Assembly (NCBI GenBank): GCA_026391125.1
Contig: JAPLEO010000060.1
Location: forward strand, 29,729 to 93,728
DNA length: 64,000 nucleotides
Direction of reading: 5' to 3'
Source: Bacteroidota bacterium
Lineage (GTDB): Bacteria > Bacteroidota > Bacteroidia > Chitinophagales > Chitinophagaceae
Made by a program: the position numbers and the translations under genes. Below the pieces are notes generated by a model. The model was not told the origin of the DNA. It ran no database searches and saw only the letters and a list, made by a program, of their open reading frames with translations. Every line of letters begins with the position of its first letter. Position 1 is the stretch's first letter. Shown here piece by piece: positions 1-8,711 of the stretch.

Positions 1-2579
1 TTGATTCTAACCCTTGAGATGTAAACTATATTACCAAATCCCCATTCGGGATAAGCAATTGGCATATGATAATTAGCCCCAACCTTCCACATTCTTGGAA
101 AATCAACTGCCGTATAGCCCCTCGAAAAAGGAAAACTATTGGAAAATAAGTACTGCTGAAGGGTATCGCGCTGCTGATAGGCCCCTGATACAACCAAACT
201 ATGGTTATTACTCAACCCTGGAAGGTAAAAACTACCCGAAAAAAGTAACTGGTTAGCAGAATAATTGCCCACTGTTGTTTTGTACTGGGCAGTTAGCCTT
301 TGCCCCCAATGTGGGAAGATCTGTTGTTTTGATTGCTGGATCTGACTTAAATAATCAATCCTACTTTGAATAGCATTGAACTGTTGGTCTTTGAATAACG
401 ACTTACCTAAACCTGTCCAATTGATTTGATCAAAATGATAGGTAGAAGAGAGAGTCAAAAAGCGATACGACTTACCATCAGTTAAATTCAGGGGCAACTG
501 TAAACCCACATAAGCATTTGATTCGTTCCAATGCAATAATGTATCCGCACGATAATAACCAGATCTTGACCAGAATTGCTCCCACCCAAAGACTGGTTGA
601 AGAAAGGTTCCTCCATATGCCCCTAACACCCCCAATTTATGACTGCCTTCATTTTGATTATAGGTATAAGCCAATTCTGAATGAAATGTGTTGAGCACAT
701 TATCACTATATAATGTGAAGGAATAATCTGGATCACTATACATAGGCCGCCAACTATGAATCTTAATCAAACCTTTCAATGGTCCATATTTTTGAACCGA
801 AAAATTTCTATCTGAGTTGGTTTGTAATAGCCCTTGTTCTTTTTGATGATATAAATCTCTCACCCCTAAATTGGTTAGGCTCGCAACTACAGCATCTTTT
901 TCCCAAAGAGGATTCAATGAAGCCAACCGATATCCCTCCGCACTAAACGCAGAACTGATCAACTTACCATTGTCACTTATCAATCCTTGGTATAAGCCTG
1001 TAGCATAATTTGCTAGCCGATAAGATTGTAATTGTTCATTCTGAATAACAGTAGCCCAAATCTCATCAAATCCTTGATTACTGATGGTATAGATCAAAGT
1101 ATCTCCTTGCACATTTAAATAGCCAATCAGTCTGTTTGAAAATGGCAAGATGGTTTGTAAACTATCTCCCTCCATGTTTTTCTTCAACAAACTCATTTCT
1201 CCTAAATCATTTCTGGCTGTTACAAAAACACTTTGATCATTGGTAGAGAACTTTGGACTTGCAAAAACCAATCCATCTTGATGATAATTTTTAATAGCAG
1301 AACCTTCCTGATTCAAAACCACTATTGATGAACCTTTAATGGGATCTAATTCTATGGCCACTATTCTTGTGCCATCGGTTGATATATCTGGGGAATAAAA
1401 TTTAGAATGTGACACAATTGTTTGTTCAGTCCCATCTGTCACATCCAGCATTTTAATGGCATTGAATTCGCGGTTACTCCAACGAATATCGGGCTGGTAT
1501 GACGCATAGACAATCTTTCCATTTTTATAAGAATAATAGTCATCAAAAGCAATGGAGCGATTCGCGATTTTTTGCTCTTTCCCAGCCTTGTCTATTTGAA
1601 TGAAAGATGGAATATTTTTGAGTGATTTTTTTAATACCACAATCGATCCTGCATTTGTAGTATAAGGATATTTATAATCCACAACATCATTTTTAACAGA
1701 TGCTGTAAGCCACTCAATCTTTGATATTTTCTCTTTGTTCCACAGATTTTGAAAGTAGTTCATGGCATCTGCTACAAACTTTGTATAACTAACCCCAGTA
1801 TATCTTTGGAGCGCATTTTGAAATGGATAAAACAAGGGTTTAAATCCCGATGCATCTGCTGTGATCTTTTGCCAAATACTGTCACCATATTGTTTGCGAC
1901 CATAGGTCACCAATAAATAACCTAAGTTGTAATGATTGGGAATATATTTTCGAAATGAGCCATTTCGAAGTTGCATATAATTGTAATGCTTATTGGCTAA
2001 GTATAAACTTTTATAGCTACTCATAAACAATGCCAATTTGCCCCTACCCTGCGGCGAAAATTTTGTTTCGTTATAAACGGCATCGCCTTCAAAAAACCAA
2101 TCAGGAACAGCTGCTGCATTTGCAAGTGCCTGTCCTTGTTCTCCTAAGATGAATGATGCAAATTTTGAAAAGCCATGATTGAAATTACTGTACTGCTGAA
2201 AGTGCCTGAACTCATGAATGGTTAAATTATCTACCCAGTTAATGGCGCCCAATTGAAAAGGGTCTTGTGGAGCAATCGTATAAAACTCAGATCGCCAAGG
2301 TGCAAGTGTTACATATGCATTGGATTCGGTTCTGCCATTTTGCAAAACCACATTTATTTTTCTTTGATGATTTCCTAAACTACTGGGATCGTTTTGTTGA
2401 ATTCTCGAAGAAAAATTAATGATCCTTTTTGCTACATACTCCATCCCTTTGGGAAATATCACGCTTACAGAATCTGTTTGAATTTGCAGCCATTTCTGAC
2501 CAGCAGGATTACCGCCAAAATATTGCGCATCCAAATGGCTATAGAAAAGGATCCCAAAAAGTATCAACCAAACTTTCAT
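1..2579 (-). CDS. Secreted HExxH metallopeptidase-like protein with propeller and outer-membrane barrel (C-terminus off the left edge)
   Basis: The frame is open from an ATG at 2579 to the left edge with no stop, so about 859 residues are visible and the C-terminus is missing. A second in-frame ATG at 2591 would add four residues. The N-terminus is a signal peptide (MKVWLILFGILFYSHLDAQ). HEFRH at residues 122-126 is a zinc HExxH motif in a setting like peptidase-MA/gluzincin proteins. The middle has repeats resembling TolB/PD40 propeller blades. The last third (roughly residue 600 onward) is rich in alternating aromatic beta strands such as YPEWGFGNIVYISRV, as in an outer-membrane barrel of the bacterial surface-antigen type. 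It probably sits in the outer membrane with its peptidase domain exposed. Substrate unknown. The architecture is read by eye from motifs, so domain borders are approximate. Confidence 0.8.
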   Translation of the reverse strand, partial: MKVWLILFGILFYSHLDAQYFGGNPAGQKWLQIQTDSVSVIFPKGMEYVAKRIINFSSRIQQNDPSSLGNHQRKINVVLQNGRTESNAYVTLAPWRSEFYTIAPQDPFQLGAINWVDNLTIHEFRHFQQYSNFNHGFSKFASFILGEQGQALANAAAVPDWFFEGDAVYNETKFSPQGRGKLALFMSSYKSLYLANKHYNYMQLRNGSFRKYIPNHYNLGYLLVTYGRKQYGDSIWQKITADASGFKPLFYPFQNALQRYTGVSYTKFVADAMNYFQNLWNKEKISKIEWLTASVKNDVVDYKYPYTTNAGSIVVLKKSLKNIPSFIQIDKAGKEQKIANRSIAFDDYYSYKNGKIVYASYQPDIRWSNREFNAIKMLDVTDGTEQTIVSHSKFYSPDISTDGTRIVAIELDPIKGSSIVVLNQEGSAIKNYHQDGLVFASPKFSTNDQSVFVTARNDLGEMSLLKKNMEGDSLQTILPFSNRLIGYLNVQGDTLIYTISNQGFDEIWATVIQNEQLQSYRLANYATGLYQGLISDNGKLISSAFSAEGYRLASLNPLWEKDAVVASLTNLGVRDLYHQKEQGLLQTNSDRNFSVQKYGPLKGLIKIHSWRPMYSDPDYSFTLYSDNVLNTFHSELAYTYNQNEGSHKLGVLGAYGGTFLQPVFGWEQFWSRSGYYRADTLLHWNESNAYVGLQLPLNLTDGKSYRFLTLSSTYHFDQINWTGLGKSLFKDQQFNAIQSRIDYLSQIQQSKQQIFPHWGQRLTAQYKTTVGNYSANQLLFSGSFYLPGLSNNHSLVVSGAYQQRDTLQQYLFSNSFPFSRGYTAVDFPRMWKVGANYHMPIAYPEWGFGNIVYISRVRI

Positions 2580-2691
2580 TGCTACACTCATTAGTTTTCT
2601 TTTATAAAAATTGCGTAACACAGTAATTTATTCTAAGTTGCAAGCGATCATTAAAACTACTGTTTCTTTTGGTTGCTTATGATGTTTTAAT

Positions 2692-3186
2692 ATGAAAAAA
2701 ATCGGATTAATCTCAGATACACACGGATGGATTGATCCAGCATGTATCAAACATTTTGAAAACTGCGATGAGATCTGGCACGCTGGTGATATTGGTCCTG
2801 CATCTATACTCGAAGACTTCACAAAACTTAAGCCGTTTAAGGCAGTATATGGTAATATCGATGGCTATGACATTCGAAGTGAATACCCTGAAATATTAGA
2901 ATGGCATTGTGAAGATGTAAAGGTCTTGATGATCCATATTGGAGGATATCCACCAAAGTATAACCCCTCTACCAAGAAGCAGCTCATTGCAAGTAAACCA
3001 CAACTATTTATTAGCGGGCATTCGCATATCTTAAAAGTCATGTACGATGCAGAACTTGCATGCTTACACATGAACCCTGGTGCTGCGGGGAAACATGGAT
3101 GGCATCATATGCGCACAATCATTCGATTCACCATTGATGGCAAAGAGATCAAAGATTGTGACGTAATTGAATTGGGAAAAAGATAA
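2692..3186 (+). CDS. YfcE/MJ0936-family metallophosphodiesterase
   Basis: 164 residues, the normal length for the small YfcE/MJ0936 branch of calcineurin-like phosphoesterases. All metal-binding blocks are present: SDTHG (D9, H11), AGDIG (D33), GNID (N55), MIHIGG (H82) and SGHSH (H110, H112). The family hydrolyses phosphodiesters with two divalent metals. E. coli YfcE is active on model substrates, but the physiological substrate is unknown. It is cytoplasmic, with no signal peptide. Its TAA abuts the stop codon of the next, convergent gene with no spacer. It is divergent from the secreted peptidase upstream. Confidence 0.92.
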   Translation: MKKIGLISDTHGWIDPACIKHFENCDEIWHAGDIGPASILEDFTKLKPFKAVYGNIDGYDIRSEYPEILEWHCEDVKVLMIHIGGYPPKYNPSTKKQLIASKPQLFISGHSHILKVMYDAELACLHMNPGAAGKHGWHHMRTIIRFTIDGKEIKDCDVIELGKR

Positions 3187-3651
3187 TTACATTCCAGGGA
3201 ACCAAGGTCTACCAATTCCTTCTCTGAATGGCCAAGGAATGGTTAATACAATAATCACCAATGCTAATAAAAACAAAATGGCAGTTCTCTTATGTTTCAC
3301 TGCGTCTGCATAAGGTTTCTTAGCAACTGTTATACCGAGCGTGATCAAGATGATACCAATGATCATCCCTGTGGCATGCTCTACTGCCCAGAAACGAGAT
3401 ACACTATCTTTCATAGCAGCACCCATACCAATATTTTGAATATTAGTTAATCCTGTTGCACCAGTAAACCATTGAAACAATCCCAATAGTAAAGTGGTAT
3501 GTGCAGCGATCATCAGGAACAAACCTAATTTTTTATCAGTTGCAGTAAAAGGCTGATTGGAAGCTGTAAAATGCCTTACAATATTTACTACCAAAAGAAT
3601 TAAAATGATCCAGCGCAATAAATTATGTAAATGAAGTAGTCCTTGATACAT
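3187..3651 (-). CDS. Four-helix membrane protein with conserved-looking histidines (cytochrome-b-like)
   Basis: 154 residues with four predicted membrane helices at about 11-27, 42-62, 88-108 and 122-140, and no cleavable signal. Histidines at 7, 9, 27, 51, 92 and 120 lie in or at the ends of the helices, a pattern compatible with b-type heme. Similar Bacteroidota proteins are often labelled cytochrome B without experimental proof, so function here is inference. It ends exactly where the YfcE-type gene ends on the other strand. The ATG at 3651 begins MYQGLLHLHN. Probably monocistronic. Confidence 0.8.
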   Translation of the reverse strand: MYQGLLHLHNLLRWIILILLVVNIVRHFTASNQPFTATDKKLGLFLMIAAHTTLLLGLFQWFTGATGLTNIQNIGMGAAMKDSVSRFWAVEHATGMIIGIILITLGITVAKKPYADAVKHKRTAILFLLALVIIVLTIPWPFREGIGRPWFPGM

Positions 3652-3711
3652 TGTTGTGATTTATTTTTTTGAAAATACCTAATTTAATCATAGCACCCGA
3701 TTATAATATTA

Positions 3712-4797
3712 TTAATCAACCCAATCTGCAACAAAAAGATTGGTGTCGTGTGTACCACCATTATTTCTGTTACTCGCGAAAATGATTTTTTTGCCATCCG
3801 GACTAAACATTGGAAATGCGTCGAATCCTCTATCGCGGCTAATTTTTTCTAACCCCTTTCCATTGATATCAGTCAAATACATATTGAAAGGAAAGCCCCT
3901 CTTGTATTCGTGGTTGCTGCAAAAAATGATATGCTTACCATCGGGCGTAAAATTAGGCGCCCAGTTGGCTTGCTCTAAAAAGGTAATTTGCTTGGCATCT
4001 GAACCATCTGCATTTGCTACATAAACTTCCATATGCGTAGGTGCCACCATTCCTTCTTTCAATAAATCTTTGTATTCTTTTATTTCAGCATCTGTTGTAG
4101 GGCGACTAGCTCTCCATACAATTTTCTTTCCATCCGGACTAAACCAAGCCCCACCATCATATCCTAGAGTATTAGTTACTCTTTTTTCTTTTCCAGTTTT
4201 AAGGTCCATCACATATAAATCAAGATCTCCATCTTTATCGCTACAATAAATCATTTTTTTACCATCTGGAGAAAGTGTGCCTTCTGCATCATAACCTTTT
4301 GCGGTTGTTAATTGCTTCACGATTTTTCCATCAATGGTAGCCATGAAAATATCGTAACTGTCATATAGAGGCCAGATATATTTATTGCCATATTTTGCTC
4401 TATCAGGTACGGGTGGACAAGAATCAGCACCTTTAAATGTAGACGCATATATAATATGTTTGCCATCAGGTAAGAAGTAAGAGCAGGTTGTTCTTCCTTT
4501 ACCAGAACTCACCATTTTATAAACGAATGGTTCATCCTTACTGGTAGGTATTTTTCCAATAAAAATCTGATCGCAGTTAAGTCCCTCTTTAGGATTGGTT
4601 CTTTGAAAAATGATTGACTTGCCATCATAGCTCCAATAGGCTTCCGCATTATCTCCGCCAAAAGTGAGTTGTCGTATGTTTTTAAAATGCTTTTCACCTG
4701 AAAAATGGACAGAATCAAGTAATGCAGTTTTTTCCTGTGCATTCAATACAAAGGAGCCAGCAAAAAAGAAAGTAACTAATACAAGCAGCTGTTTCAT
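3712..4797 (-). CDS. Secreted TolB-like PD40 beta-propeller protein
   Basis: 361 residues from the ATG at 4797, chosen because it begins a clear signal peptide (MKQLLVLVTFFFAGSFVLNA). An upstream in-frame start at 4860 would bury that signal behind 21 polar residues. At least five PD40/WD40-like blades show the SPDGKKI signature, for example FLPDGKHIIYAS, LSPDGKKMIYCSDKDG, FSPDGKKIVW, FTPDGKHIIFCS and FSPDGKKIIFASNRN. This fits a six-bladed TolB-type propeller in the periplasm or at the surface. Such proteins bind partners or ligands; no catalytic motif is visible. Divergent from the TPR lipoprotein. Confidence 0.85.
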   Translation of the reverse strand: MKQLLVLVTFFFAGSFVLNAQEKTALLDSVHFSGEKHFKNIRQLTFGGDNAEAYWSYDGKSIIFQRTNPKEGLNCDQIFIGKIPTSKDEPFVYKMVSSGKGRTTCSYFLPDGKHIIYASTFKGADSCPPVPDRAKYGNKYIWPLYDSYDIFMATIDGKIVKQLTTAKGYDAEGTLSPDGKKMIYCSDKDGDLDLYVMDLKTGKEKRVTNTLGYDGGAWFSPDGKKIVWRASRPTTDAEIKEYKDLLKEGMVAPTHMEVYVANADGSDAKQITFLEQANWAPNFTPDGKHIIFCSNHEYKRGFPFNMYLTDINGKGLEKISRDRGFDAFPMFSPDGKKIIFASNRNNGGTHDTNLFVADWVD

Positions 4798-4957
4798 GTG
4801 TCTATTATTGATTTTGGTTACATGTAATTCTTCTAAAGCCATTTCAGTTGGAACCAACATTGTAATGGCTCATTTCATAAAATGTTAATATCAAACAAAA
4901 ATACGGCCTTGCCGCTTGAGTTTTGTCAAAAAATTGACATAAGCTGAAATGCCTTTG

Positions 4958-4965
4958 TATTTTTG
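4958..4965 (+). promoter_or_regulatory. TAnnTTTG -7 box of the TPR lipoprotein gene
   Basis: TATTTTTG is a perfect Bacteroidota -7 element. TTGACA at 4934-4939 lies 18 bases upstream as a possible -33 element. The box ends only 3 bases before the ATG at 4969, so transcription would start at or next to the start codon. Confidence 0.6.
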
Positions 4966-4968
4966 GAG

Positions 4969-5781
4969 ATGAATAAGCCTATTATTTGCCTATCTCTTCT
5001 CTTTTTAATGGCCTGCAATAGCCAACCAAAGGATAAAAAAAGTAGCCCAACAGTAAAATCGTACCCACAAGAAATTGAAAAACTTGAAAAATTAACCAAA
5101 CAATTCCCTGATAGTGTTGGGTTGCGATTAAGATTAGTGGATGCATTAGATAGTTTGGGCAATTATGCCCCGGCACTGGTTGAAGTGGATGCGTTGATCA
5201 AGAAAGACAGCAACAATTTTGGATTGTGGTTTAAGAAAGCACAGCTTTCAGAACAAACAAAGGATACTACGAATGCAATCCTGTCCTTTAATAAGGCCAT
5301 CAAAATTTATGCGTCTCCAGATGCTATGCTTTCTCTGGCAAATATTTATGCGGAAACAAAAAATAGCAAGGCATTGGAACTATGTCAGAAAGTTGCTGAA
5401 TTAAGAATGGGAAGAGCTTACCAAGCTCATTGCGACTTTATAGCAGGCGTTTATTTTGCAAGAACAGGAGACTCAAAAAAAGCAATCCGTTTATTTACAA
5501 ACTGCATTAGTAATAATTACACTTATATGGAAGCATATATGGAAACTGGGTTTATTTACTACGATAGTAAACAATTCAGTGAAGCATTGAAGATATTTCA
5601 AACTGCCATTACTGTTAAGAACAATTATCCAGATGCTTATTATTGGTTAGGAAAAACGCAGGAGTCTAGCAAAGATTTAAATGCAGCCATAATAAATTAT
5701 GAAAAGGCATTATCACTTGATCCATTATTGGTTGAAGCGGAAGCTGCACTAAATAGAATCAAAACCGCTACTGCCCACTAG
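4969..5781 (+). CDS. TPR-repeat lipoprotein
   Basis: 270 residues from the ATG at 4969; a TTG two codons upstream is less likely. The N-terminus MNKPIICLSLLFLMACNSQ is a lipoprotein signal with lipobox LMAC, so the mature protein should be membrane-anchored on the periplasmic side. The rest is a series of tetratricopeptide repeats, visible as A..YWLGKTQ and AIINYEKALSLDP near the C-terminus and earlier copies such as AILSFNKAIKIY. TPR proteins act as protein-binding scaffolds; the partner is unknown. Followed after 34 bases by rpe, which has its own promoter box. Confidence 0.88.
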   Translation: MNKPIICLSLLFLMACNSQPKDKKSSPTVKSYPQEIEKLEKLTKQFPDSVGLRLRLVDALDSLGNYAPALVEVDALIKKDSNNFGLWFKKAQLSEQTKDTTNAILSFNKAIKIYASPDAMLSLANIYAETKNSKALELCQKVAELRMGRAYQAHCDFIAGVYFARTGDSKKAIRLFTNCISNNYTYMEAYMETGFIYYDSKQFSEALKIFQTAITVKNNYPDAYYWLGKTQESSKDLNAAIINYEKALSLDPLLVEAEAALNRIKTATAH

Positions 5782-5792
5782 CAACAATATTG

Positions 5793-5800
5793 TAACTTTG
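5793..5800 (+). promoter_or_regulatory. TAnnTTTG -7 box of rpe
   Basis: TAACTTTG, a perfect match, 15 bases before the ATG at 5816. This predicts a 5' leader of about 10 bases. Confidence 0.6.
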
Positions 5801-5815
5801 CAAAAAATAATACAC

Positions 5816-6463
5816 ATGCCCATTATCGCTCCATCCCTATTAGCAAGTAACTTTTTAGCGTTGGGATCAGAATGTAAGATGTTGAACGAAAGTGAAGCAG
5901 ACTGGTTTCATTTGGATGTGATGGATGGAATTTTTGTGCCGAATATTAGTTTTGGATTACCTGTGATTGAACAAATTAGAACCGCAACCAGCAAAATTTG
6001 TGACGTGCATTTGATGATCGAAAGACCGGGTGAATATGCAGAAGCTTTCAAAAAAGCAGGAGCAGACATTCTAACCGTACACTATGAAGCTTGTCCGCAT
6101 TTACATAGAAATTTACAACAGATCAAATCGCTAGAAATGAAAGCTGGTGTGGCATTGAATCCACATACGCCCGTGCAATTTTTAGAAGATGTCTTAGACG
6201 ATATTGATCTAGTATGTATTATGAGCGTAAACCCTGGTTTTGGTGGTCAATCTTTTATACCTCACACAATTGATAAGATCAGGCAATTGAAAAAAATGAT
6301 CAAAGACAGAGGCCTACATACTTTGATTGAAATTGACGGTGGTGTAACACTTACAAATGCAAAAGCAATTTTAAATGCAGGCGCTGATGTTTTGGTTGCA
6401 GGTAATACCGTTTTCAAATCTGAAAATCCAACTGCTACGATTGCTGCTTTAAAAGCTCTATAA
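5816..6463 (+). CDS. rpe: Ribulose-phosphate 3-epimerase
   Basis: 215 residues from the ATG at 5816. An in-frame TTG at 5798 lies inside the promoter box and is rejected. Rpe interconverts ribulose 5-phosphate and xylulose 5-phosphate in the pentose phosphate pathway. Family signatures are all present: HLDVMDG with the metal His and catalytic Asp, VHLMIERP, VNPGFGGQSF and EIDGGV, with the phosphate loop around VLVAGNTVF. Length is normal for this cytoplasmic TIM barrel. Transcribed on its own between its promoter and the phoH promoter. Confidence 0.97.
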   Translation: MPIIAPSLLASNFLALGSECKMLNESEADWFHLDVMDGIFVPNISFGLPVIEQIRTATSKICDVHLMIERPGEYAEAFKKAGADILTVHYEACPHLHRNLQQIKSLEMKAGVALNPHTPVQFLEDVLDDIDLVCIMSVNPGFGGQSFIPHTIDKIRQLKKMIKDRGLHTLIEIDGGVTLTNAKAILNAGADVLVAGNTVFKSENPTATIAALKAL

Positions 6464-6620
6464 GAAAAAAGTTTGAATGTTTTTGTTTATTTAAAAACTT
6501 CATAGAAGATTAATCTGTCTTTTATTAAAATATTTCAATGCAACATTGAATGTTAGTTGTAGGTTTTTATATCCACATCTGTTGATAAGAATTACTAGGT
6601 TTTAATAGTGTTATCCAATT

Positions 6621-6628
6621 AAATTTGA
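6621..6628 (+). promoter_or_regulatory. TAnnTTTG -7 box of phoH
   Basis: TAAATTTG, a perfect match, 53 bases upstream of the TTG start at 6682. No convincing -33 element is visible. Confidence 0.5.
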
Positions 6629-6681
6629 GAAAGACATTACCAATCGATTCAAGATCCTGTAATCTTTAAAACCGAAGTATA

Positions 6682-7671
6682 TTGACTGACACAATCATTA
6701 ACCTCGAAACCGTTAACCCCATTGAATTTTTTGGCGTCAATAACGGGAAGTTAGACCTCTTGAAAAAAAAATTCCCTTTACTTAAAATCCTATCAAGAGG
6801 AACTCAATTAAAGTTAAGCGGAGCTCCAGAGCAAATCGATACCGCAAAAGAAAAGATCGATCTCATTATTCAATACCTCGAAAGAAACGGACATCTGAGT
6901 GAGATTTATTTTCAACAGATCCTTGGAGGAGATGATGTAGAAACAGTTGACAATTTTGTCGACAAAAACCCGAACGACATTTTAGTTTTTGGTCCGAATG
7001 GAAAAACTGTTCGTGCAAGAACACAGAACCAGAAAAAGATGGTGCTGGCTGCAGACAAAAACGATATCGTTTTTGCAATCGGACCTGCGGGTACTGGTAA
7101 AACATATACAGCTGTTGCACTAGCTGTTCGTGCTTTAAAAAACAAATTGGTCAAGAAAATCATTCTGACCCGTCCGGCAGTAGAAGCAGGCGAAAGCTTG
7201 GGTTTCTTACCTGGTGATCTGAAAGAAAAAATTGATCCTTATTTACGTCCGTTATATGATGCCTTGGATGATATGATTCCAGCTGACAAGCTGGGTTATT
7301 ATATGAGTACCCGCACCATTGAGATAGCCCCTTTGGCTTATATGCGTGGACGTACACTTGATAACGCATTTATTATTTTGGATGAAGCGCAAAATACGAA
7401 CGACCTACAGCTAAAGATGTTCTTAACTCGTATTGGTGCCAATGCTAAAGCCATCATCACAGGTGATCCTACCCAGGTAGATTTACCAAGAAACATGCGT
7501 AGCGGATTGGAAAAGTCAACTCGGATCCTTAAAAACGTAGATGGAATCGCCCATATTGAGCTCAATGAGGAAGATGTAGTAAGGCACCGTTTGGTGAAGT
7601 CTATCATCCGGGCCTATGAGAAAGAAAAAGAGCGTGAAGATGAGGAATACGGCCATAGTCCGCACAGATAA
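6682..7671 (+). CDS. phoH: PhoH-family ATPase (YbeZ-like)
   Basis: 329 residues. The start is the TTG at 6682: an in-frame stop lies at 6667-6669 and the first ATG comes after the conserved N-terminal domain, so a non-ATG start is needed. A small N-terminal domain is followed by a P-loop ATPase with Walker A GPAGTGKT (134-141) and Walker [11 protein letters not shown] (D234, E235). PhoH/YbeZ proteins are cytoplasmic ATPases linked to RNA metabolism, working with the YbeY endonuclease in E. coli. ybeY is not adjacent here. The gene ends at a strong hairpin. Confidence 0.95.
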   Translation: MTDTIINLETVNPIEFFGVNNGKLDLLKKKFPLLKILSRGTQLKLSGAPEQIDTAKEKIDLIIQYLERNGHLSEIYFQQILGGDDVETVDNFVDKNPNDILVFGPNGKTVRARTQNQKKMVLAADKNDIVFAIGPAGTGKTYTAVALAVRALKNKLVKKIILTRPAVEAGESLGFLPGDLKEKIDPYLRPLYDALDDMIPADKLGYYMSTRTIEIAPLAYMRGRTLDNAFIILDEAQNTNDLQLKMFLTRIGANAKAIITGDPTQVDLPRNMRSGLEKSTRILKNVDGIAHIELNEEDVVRHRLVKSIIRAYEKEKEREDEEYGHSPHR

Positions 7672-7680
7672 AAGATATCC

Positions 7681-7721
7681 TTGAAATAAAAAAAGTGGCA
7701 ATGCCACTTTTTTTATTTCAA
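7681..7721 (+). terminator. Long perfect palindrome, probable terminator after phoH
   Basis: Arms of 20 bases (7681-7700 and 7702-7721) are exactly complementary around one central base. The core is GTGGCA / TGCCAC, flanked by A and T runs, so it can act as a rho-independent terminator on either strand. Confidence 0.85.
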
Positions 7722-7742
7722 GGGCAGTTAGGCCTTGCACAA

Positions 7743-7794
7743 TTTGAAAGGGTTTATAACGTTTAGTTTTGAAGGCTGAATTGTATTATTTTTG
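7743..7794 (+). promoter_or_regulatory. Candidate promoter region of the S74-like secreted protein
   Basis: Two perfect -7 matches lie here, TAGTTTTG (7764-7771) and TATTTTTG (7787-7794). A TTTG at 7743-7746 sits 17 bases before the first. Which is used cannot be told from sequence. Confidence 0.4.
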
Positions 7795-7845
7795 CTATTT
7801 GGTTCATGGTTTCATCAATCCACAGCCTTTGAAAATTGTAGCACA

Positions 7846-8661
7846 ATGAAAAAAAATCTATTTTCCTTTGTTTTCTGTAGCTGTCTAGCAATTTATAGCT
7901 TCGGACAAGTGGCCCCTTCCACACGCACAAAAACTGCTCCACCAACAACCAATGTTAGTGATGGAAGTAAGGAGAATGTGTTCCCATCATCAGGTTTTAT
8001 AGGCATAGGTACACTTACACCAAGTGCCCCTATGGAAATCAAAAGAGGTGCTGGTAATACTACTAAAAAGAATGTGTTAATAAAGCTTAGCAATGAGTGG
8101 GCTTCAGCCGGACAGAACGAGCCAAGCATTATGTTTTCCAATGGAAACGTAACTGATCCAAAAAACATCAGTTACTGGATGATCGGCGCAAGGGTGTCTG
8201 GAGATAATACATTAAAGACGCCTCAAACTTTTAAAATAAGTTACAAATCGCCTACAGATGCTACTGAAAAAGATTTCTTTTCAGTGGATTCATATGAAGG
8301 AAGGGTACGAATTGGGGATGTACAAACACAATTTGATGGCTATAAATTGTATGTAGAACAAGGGATCCTTACCGAAAAAGTGAAAGTTGCAGTGAAGGAT
8401 TCAAAAGATTGGTATGACAACGTTTTCGCCCCAGATTATCAATTGCTCTCGATTCAAAAATTGGAGAAATTTATTCAGGAAAACAAACATTTACCAGATG
8501 TCCCAACTACTGAAGAAGTAATGACTAATGGATTAGATCTTGGTAAAATGAATGCGACACTTTTGAAAAAAGTGGAAGAACTAACTTTGTATATCATTGA
8601 AATGAAGAAAGAGTCTGATGAAATGAAAGCAAGGATAAAGGCACTAGAAACAAAGCAATAA
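7846..8661 (+). CDS. Secreted protein with S74-like chaperone/coiled-coil tail
   Basis: 271 residues from the ATG at 7846, which begins the signal peptide MKKNLFSFVFCSCLAIYSFG. An in-frame upstream start would hide that signal. The middle is beta-rich (GFIGIGTLTP, SYEGRVRIGD) like fibre-type repeats. The tail (about 195-271) reads YQLLSIQKLEKFI, NKHLPDVP, GLDLGKMNATLLKKVEELTLY and a long heptad coiled coil. That block recurs at the C-terminus of many Bacteroidota surface proteins and resembles the peptidase S74 intramolecular chaperone of tail fibres. It probably trimerises at the surface. Ligand unknown. Flanked by terminators on both sides, so monocistronic. Confidence 0.8.
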   Translation: MKKNLFSFVFCSCLAIYSFGQVAPSTRTKTAPPTTNVSDGSKENVFPSSGFIGIGTLTPSAPMEIKRGAGNTTKKNVLIKLSNEWASAGQNEPSIMFSNGNVTDPKNISYWMIGARVSGDNTLKTPQTFKISYKSPTDATEKDFFSVDSYEGRVRIGDVQTQFDGYKLYVEQGILTEKVKVAVKDSKDWYDNVFAPDYQLLSIQKLEKFIQENKHLPDVPTTEEVMTNGLDLGKMNATLLKKVEELTLYIIEMKKESDEMKARIKALETKQ

Positions 8662-8679
8662 ACATTGAAATAAGTTATA

Positions 8680-8711
8680 AAAAAATGCCTCCAATTGGAG
8701 GCATTTTTTAT
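8680..8711. terminator. Bidirectional terminator between convergent genes
   Basis: TGCCTCCAA / TTGGAGGCA palindrome with A and T runs on either side, placed between the ends of the S74-like gene (+) and ribBA (-). Confidence 0.85.
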
